Origin: Phytophthora hibernalis
Taxonomy: Eukaryota > Oomycota > Peronosporomycetes > Peronosporales > Peronosporaceae
Assembly: GCA_012656075.1 (NCBI GenBank)
Contig: JAAKBF010000247.1
Location: 372,001-436,000, forward strand
Direction of reading: 5' to 3'
DNA: 64,000 bases
Shown: in pieces, positions 58,074-64,000 of the stretch
How the letters are laid out: each line of letters starts with the position of its first letter
Numbering within the stretch: position 1 is the first letter of the stretch
Notes under the pieces: generated by a model
The model's input: only the letters and a program-made list of their open reading frames with translations
The model's database searches: none
What the model was told of the DNA's origin: nothing
Made by a program: the position numbers and the translations under genes

Positions 58074-60685
58074 ATGGACCGCTCACGAAAACCTGGGCGT
58101 GGCAAGCCTAAAGACGATCTGAAAATCACCCCAGCCAAATCGCAGGCGCTCATCGACATCTCCACGCCGTCGCCCAATGCCCTCGCTTTCGTGATAAATC
58201 GACTACAACGACGACGACAATGATCAACATGAACCAGAACCCGCCGCTCCGAAGACCGGCAGCGACCAATTTCATGGATAGCAGCAAGTTCATGTCGATG
58301 AACGCAACCACCACCCACGCGGTTGGCAACTGCAGGAACAAAAACCGTCGTTCGCGTCGTCGCCGTGCCAATGTGGACGCCATGATGCGCTCGAATATGG
58401 TTCGCCAAAGTTTGACACTGTCGGCGGCGAGTGTCTCGACGCATTCCGACGCTGCTCGGAAGAAGTGCCGCGTTGCTCCACCTGCAGGTAAGGACGACAT
58501 GTACGGCCCACCTCCTGGAAGTGACGTTGTGACTGTGCCGATCCCTGGCGACTGCAACTTCGAGCAGAAATACAACGTGGCCATGAGCATGGATGAGAAG
58601 GCGTACACGCCAATGGAGCAGCTGGAGGCGCTTCGTGATGCGATGGGAAACTTCATCGACAAGGATGGATACATCGAGCGCGAAACCTTTTCGAATGCCT
58701 TCGAGGTGGACGGCAACGATTTCGATGGATATGCCACGAGCACTGGCACGATTGACGGCAATGCCATTCTGATTGACGCCGTGTTGAAACTCGGAGTGAA
58801 TGCCGAGCAGAAGTTGCGCTTCATCTTCGACACACTGGACCCAGACAACACGGGTTACGTGATCGAGGATCAACTCGTCCAGCTACTGGAGTCGAACTTT
58901 ACCAGTGCTCACATTGATGTGGTAGGCATGGAGTTCAAGACGGTGGCGAAGCTCATGTTCCGCAAGGCACGGGTTCAAAATGACGCAATGACGTTTGAAC
59001 AATTCTGCACGGTGTTCGAGCCGTACGTGACGGACTCCTACCACCTCGAGGAGGCTAAACCCGTGTACTCGGCCCCGATTCGCCCCAAGAGCAAGTTCGG
59101 TCAGTGGTACAGTGACAACAAGCTACGCATTTGGTGGCTCTTGTTCTACTTCATCGTCAACAACATCGCCTTCTGGGTCAAGTGGTTCATGTACGAGGTG
59201 GACCCTGCTATCGGTTGGGGTCTTCGTATCGCCCGTGCCAACGCGCAGGTCGCCATGCTTAACTGCGTGTTCGTGTTGCTGCCAATGTGCCGCTCCATCA
59301 CGCAGGTCATGAAGCGTAGCAAGTTTTTGTGGCGAATCATCCCATTTGACGACCACATTGCCTTTCACATGATTTCGGGAAGCGTTCTGCTGATTGCCGG
59401 TCTCATTCACACGATCGCTCACGTGTTTAACGAGATCTACCTGTACCTCATCGCTACTCCGGACGAGGTCAAGCGATCCATTTTCGTCACTCGCCACGTT
59501 TCCACGTTTGTGAATGGTGAACGACCTCCGTTCACCACCATGCTGCAGGCACTCCCAGTGTGGACTGGTGTGATCCTTCTGGTTATCACTTGCATCTCGT
59601 TCCCTCTTGCTGCGATCCCAAAGTTCCGTCAAGGCAATTTCAACCTCTTCTGGTATTCGCACATGCTCTTCGGACCGTTCCTGGTGGTGCTGGCATTCCA
59701 TGGAGCCACATCGTGGCTTGCTCGGTGTTCAGCTTACATTTGGATCACGCCTCCGTTCCTGATCTACCTGATTGAACGCCGTTTCCGCTACGCCAAGATG
59801 TTTGCTGCGCCTGTGCGTATCATGGAGGCTGTCGAGCTGGATGGCACCGTTGCACTGTTTATCGAAAAACCCCGCCGGTTCGTCTACAGACCTGGCATGT
59901 ACTTGTACATCAACTGCCCTCAGGTTTCATCCCACGAGTGGCATCCATTCACAATTTCATCGGCTCCGGGTGACAACTACATCAGCATTCATATTCGCGT
60001 CTGCGGTGACTGGACGGATGCAATGGCTCGTGTGATTGCAGACTGCCACGCGTGCAATCTGCAGTACCCCGATGTGTATCTTGATGGTCCGGTTGGTGCT
60101 CCGACGCAGGATTACCATCGCTACAAGACCGTCATTTGCATTGGTGGTGGCATCGGCGTCACTCCATTTGCTTCGATTCTTAAGGATGTGGTTCATCTGT
60201 GGGAGGACAACCGTTGCTTGAATTGCAGCCATGTTCGTCACCCGGGCTCGTTCCAGATCCAGAAGTTGTATTTCCACTGGGTGACCCGTGGACAGGAGTC
60301 TTTGAGTTGGTTCGAGGGCACGATGAAGCAGATCGGTGAAATGGATCGTGACAATGTGATTGAGACGCACCAGTACTTGAGTACGGTTGTGCTCGGTGGC
60401 GAGGAAAACACGTCGCAGCTCAAGATGTTCCAGGAGTTTGTACACGAGCAGACTGGCAAGGATTTCGTTTCCGGAATGCACACGAAGCAACTCACGCACT
60501 TCGGTCGTCCGGACTGGGAAAAGATTTTCTCGGATGCTAGAGCCAAGCACTCTGGCGAGGAAGTCGGTGTGTTCTGCTGTGGACCCCATGAACTGGAGGA
60601 GGTGCTGGACAACATGTGCAAAAAGTACTCGTCTTCGAGTGCTGACGGCACAATTTTCGACTTCCACTCGGAGAAATTCGCGTAA
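58074..60685 (+). CDS. NADPH oxidase (EF-hand, RBOH/NOX5-like)
   Basis: About 870 residues. The disordered N-terminus (LKITPAKSQALIDISTPSPN, NFMDSSKFMSMNATTTH) leads into EF-hand sequence (LRFIFDTLDPDNTGYVIEDQ), then about six membrane helices with the heme His pairs in HIAFHMISGSVLLIAGLIHT and WYSHMLFGPFLVVLAFHG. The FAD-binding motif HPFTISSAP and the NADPH-binding motifs GGGIGVTPFASIL and FCCGPHELEE follow. The enzyme moves electrons from cytosolic NADPH across the membrane to oxygen, making superoxide, and is probably calcium-regulated. The frame changes by one base near the C run 58180-58182. The ATG at 58074 is supported by the paralogue, whose N-terminus begins alike. It is the first of a tandem pair. 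Confidence 0.88.
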
Positions 60686-60865
60686 GCAGATACCTCCTCA
60701 CCCTCCACGCCTGCTGAACGAAAGTGGGCGTACCAATATTGTTCGATGTCGTCGTCGTATCTTTTACATTAGTGATGTTTGCCGAATACATGTTGTTCTA
60801 AGCATTTTCGGTCCGTTCACTGCGATACAAGCCATGGTTTGAAGCGCATTCTCGTTCGCAGCGTT

Positions 60866-61772
60866 TTAAGGGACAATGGACTGATGATGGGCATTCAGAT
60901 ACGACAGCTCGAGCTCAAACATGGAATCCCAGAGCTTGCCAGTCAAGAAGACGTGACGAGTCACCGGGTCGTAGGCGATTCCGTTCATCACCGCGTCCGT
61001 CTTGTACTGGGAGACCTTCATGGCCTCGGAATGGATATTGGCGGCCATGTTGGGTACCCAATCCAGGTCGATCTGCTCTAGCACGTCTCCGGTCGCGATG
61101 TCAATGCGCAGGATGTGGGTTTCAAACCACACGTTGGCCAGCAGTTCGCCCTCTACAAACTCCAGTTCGTTCACATTGGACACAGCCACGCCGTTCTTGC
61201 GGACGGTGATGCTGTGGTGCAGCGAGAAGTCGTCGCGCGGGTCGAAGAAGAGCACGTTGGCCGAGCCGTCGCTGGCGATGAGGAACTCGCCGTCTGTCGT
61301 GAGTCCCCAGCCCTCCTTGGTGGATGTCGTGAGGGGAACTGACCGATCAGCTGGAAGTCGTGTCGGGACAGCACTAGCACCTGCTGCGCCTTGTACGTCA
61401 GCGCGAACAGCTTGTCGCCCAACACAGTCACCCCTTCACCAAAGATGGCGTCGTCGAAGCGGAATTCCCGCAATAACGGGACGCTGTTCAATGCCCCTCC
61501 TTGAAGAAACTCGGGTGGAGGTCTGCCAGCTGGTACTCGCGGATGAAGGACGCTCCGTTGAGGCCTGTGGACTCGATGATAGCGCCACCGTCGAACACGA
61601 GGCCTTCCGTGAAGGCGCTGACGTTGTGCGGGTGGATGGTCACGAGGCGCACAGCTGTGGGCGTGCCATCACTAGTCACGCTGGACCAGGTGAGGCTGAC
61701 AAGGAGGAGCAGCAGCAACGAGGGAACCATGGGGCGATTCCAGCGAACATGAGGGCAGAGGAGACCCCGCAT
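60866..61772 (-). CDS. Secreted glutaminyl-peptide cyclotransferase (QC, beta-propeller type)
   Basis: The N-terminus holds a signal peptide (MVPSLLLLLLVSLTWSSVTS), starting either at 61730 or at the in-frame ATG 61772. The body matches the plant/bacterial-type glutamine cyclotransferase family: HPHNVSAFTEGLVFDGGAII, ESTGLNGASFIREYQL, FGEGVTVLGDKLFALTYKAQ, NELEFVEGELLANVW, ILRIDIATGDVLEQIDL and VMNGIAYDPVTRHVFLTGKL. The enzyme turns N-terminal Gln into pyroglutamate, protecting secreted proteins. The frame changes by one base at the C run 61494-61497 and the G run 61333-61336. It converges with the NADPH oxidase gene. Confidence 0.82.
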
Positions 61773-63641
61773 GAGCTTCTGAAAAGCTTATGGTGAAGAG
61801 GTGGTGCTTACGAAGGATGAGTAAAATAAGGCAAAATAACCTGTGTAATTGCATAAGTTCGTTAATTTATCAATGATTAAATATGAAATCTGGTTGAAAA
61901 TCACTTGGAGTTGGCGTGTTGATAACGAATAAATGGCAAATTGGCTGGTCTCAAAATTAAAGTTCCTGAAAACCAAACGCTTTGATGCCTCTCAGTCTAG
62001 TGAAGTCTCATGTTGGCAACAACCGTACAGGATCGCCCCTCCTCTTCGTCAGCGTACGTTGTGCTCGTTGCACTCGATAGAAAAAAGATCCACGGGCGCG
62101 CAGAGAGCACTCGAGACTGCAACTGCTGGCGGAACGTCGACTTAGGAGGCATACTGACAGTATTACTGTACGCCAAAGCAATGCGCTCAACAATTCCTGC
62201 CATGCCGTACTGGAATTTGTATTCCTCCATCCGGGCCGGATGGAGGCTGTCCCGATGGTTCGGGCAACAAGCACATCGCGGGAACATCCCCACCAACTTG
62301 GCGAACTTGGCGCTCGTGTGTAGTAATCACAATCTAGCGTGAGCCTTGCTACCGTTTTGAAAATGACTTTTATTACAAACTGGATTCACTTAGTTTTGTA
62401 AATGGGCTATTTGTTGGCTCTTTTCTACTACAAAATTGAGGAGGGGGTGAATCTCAACTCGCTCGGCAAGCCAAAACAACGCCTGTGGTTTAAAGTTCCG
62501 TGTGCGCAGCACGCGGGCTTAAACCCAGGACCAAGCAGGGTCACACCTTGCTCGGCTTAGGGTTGTGTCACCGCTCTCAGGGTTTTCAAGGGTGAGGCTC
62601 GGGTGTAGTTTCCCTGCCGGCATCTCCGACTTCTATGATTTGTAACTAGATGTCATCCGTTCCTCAGTTTGTATAAATAGTCTCTGCCCTACCGTAATGC
62701 CGCTTCGAGGTCCCCCTTTCACGGATGAAGTGCTGTCTAATACCGGTACAGTACCGGTAATGTGCTTGGCAACCGTTTAAATTTCGTGCCGGCGACCATC
62801 AGTTGTTACGAGACTTTCCATCTTGTCAACAATATGTTTGAAGAAATCACGCTTCGAACAGGAATTGTCGCCAAGTTGCTCCAGGCAGAAATCGACAACT
62901 TCATGCCGTACTTTAGCCAAATACTTAAGTACTTCAGAACTTCGCAGTACCGGTACATGCAGAACACGTATTGGTGCTTGATGTTATCTCCGTACAGTGT
63001 ACATACTGGAAGCCTCATGCGTGTTAACGTTATTTAGCGATTCGAGCGACGCCATACCGACGGAATTCGCGAGCCCGGCAGATTTGGCACGTCGTTCGCT
63101 TGAATGCAGCGGATCAGGGGACGCAGCCTGGTCTGGCATGCGAAGCCGATTGAGTCATGGAGCGACCGTGAAACCTGTTGTGGCCAGCGAAATGAGCGGT
63201 CTCCAACCTCGAGTTGAACGCCCTGCACTTCGATCATCCAACGGATTCCTGCGCTGAACATGGAGATGTTCGCAAAAAGCGTTTTGAGTTGACCTTGGGT
63301 CGTCAGCGTTTGTGCACTGGGGCCAGCTGGCGGTTTTGCATCTGGCAAAGCCGAAAGAGATCCCCGAACCGCAGCATTTTCCGCCATAAAATATCCATCT
63401 CATACAAATTCGAAGATGTCGTAGTTCGGTGGGCTGCATTTTACTGTCGTGTCATCCGGGGACACGGACGGGTCGCAGCACCGACCAGGTGGGGCGCTCG
63501 AGCACTTCGCCATTTGCCTCTTGCAACGCCGTTGGCAGTGCCACTTGCCTCGCGTTTCTAGAGACGTCGCATTGGATTCTGCTTCTCGAAGGACCATCGT
63601 CGTGACCTCCGACACTTCGCTTTCTTCGACTTTGGACGACG
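61773..63641. other. Intergenic stretch between the cyclase and the second oxidase
   Basis: About 1.9 kb with no supported gene. The short open frames, the longest about 117 codons, lack domains and overlap on both strands. A small direct repeat of TACCGGTA-like units lies at about 62,740-62,760. This region is the spacer and promoter of the second NADPH oxidase. Confidence 0.5.
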
Positions 63642-64000
63642 ATGCAGCGCGACCGTCAGAACCGCTCGCGAAATGACAAGCGCCAGCCCGCGGACGAGCT
63701 CAAGATCACCCCTGGCCAGAACCGCCAGCCCTTCGTGGACATCTCGACACCGTCGCCCAACTCGCGCAAGCTCGGAGGCCGGACCGCCAGTCGCAAGGGC
63801 AGCATGAAGAAGAGCAGACGCGCTCCGGCCCCGCCTCCTCCGCCACCGCCTCCGCAGCACATGAACCACCCGGCCATGATGACCTCGTTCCACAGCACGG
63901 CCCATTCCAACTTCATGGACAGCAGCCAGTTCCTTAACATGAACGCCACCACCACACACACCATCGGCCGCGGTCCGCCCAAGATGAGCGCCAACTGCAA
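63642..64000 (+). CDS. Second NADPH oxidase, N-terminal part only
   Basis: An open frame from the ATG at 63642 to the window end. It carries the same N-terminal signature as the oxidase at 58074: DELKITPGQNRQPFVDISTP then SPN, a basic segment, a run of nine prolines, and SNFMDSSQFLNMNATTTH. The EF-hand and membrane parts must lie beyond the window. A tandem duplicate is the simplest explanation. The Pro-rich insert is not in the first copy. Confidence 0.8.
   Translation, partial: MQRDRQNRSRNDKRQPADELKITPGQNRQPFVDISTPSPNSRKLGGRTASRKGSMKKSRRAPAPPPPPPPPQHMNHPAMMTSFHSTAHSNFMDSSQFLNMNATTTHTIGRGPPKMSANC

Noticed and set aside
62762..63037. 91-codon plus-strand frame
   Set aside because: No recognisable family, AT-rich, no upstream promoter-like element.
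1..64000. RXLR effector genes
   Set aside because: No frame combining a signal peptide with an RxLR and downstream acidic EER was seen.

Overview
The window is nuclear DNA of an oomycete, most likely Phytophthora or a close peronosporalean relative. The evidence is a Crinkler (CRN) effector with its LxLFLAK header, a WRKY19-like repeated zinc-finger protein, an EF-hand NADPH oxidase of the plant/oomycete type present as a tandem pair, very close gene packing on both strands, and short GT-AG introns of roughly 50-115 nt that often start GTACGT, GTGCGT or GTGAGT. No rRNA, tRNA, CRISPR array or intact transposon was recognised.

Layout. 0-5 kb: a TMEM135-like membrane protein and a zinc-finger gene. 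6-15 kb: a TMEM70-like mitochondrial assembly factor, a CEP43/FOP-like centrosome protein, a stand-alone CHD1 C-terminal-half protein, a GEP4-type mitochondrial PGP phosphatase, a FAM177 protein and a hemerythrin-like protein. 16.5-23.8 kb: one very large chromatin remodeller with an unusual domain order. 24-27.4 kb: a gene-poor stretch with a perfect hairpin, then the Crinkler gene. 27.6-39 kb: histidyl-tRNA synthetase, an F-box-like protein, an ankyrin-PDZ protein, a PX protein and WDR6. 39.4-50 kb: ATG8, RAB1, a concealed seven-exon BRCT gene, SEC13, a replication factor C subunit, an ankyrin-repeat protein and an L-type lectin cargo receptor. 50-64 kb: a cyclin, a C7orf50-like protein, a histidine acid phosphatase, a coiled-coil protein, an NADPH oxidase, a glutaminyl cyclase and the start of a second NADPH oxidase.

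Three themes stand out. The first is chromatin: a CHD remodeller and a separate protein carrying a CHD1-type DNA-binding and C-terminal module lie 5 kb apart. The second is the early secretory pathway: RAB1, SEC13 and the L-type lectin lie within 8.5 kb, with ATG8 next to them. The third is host interaction and redox biology: the Crinkler and the NADPH oxidase pair.

Caution. About half the protein-coding genes change reading frame inside otherwise well-conserved domains. Wherever I could place the break it behaves as one missing base, usually inside a run of identical bases. I read this as base-calling loss in the assembly rather than gene decay, so these genes are given as single loci with the break positions noted. 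Because only spans can be given, exon limits are in the text.
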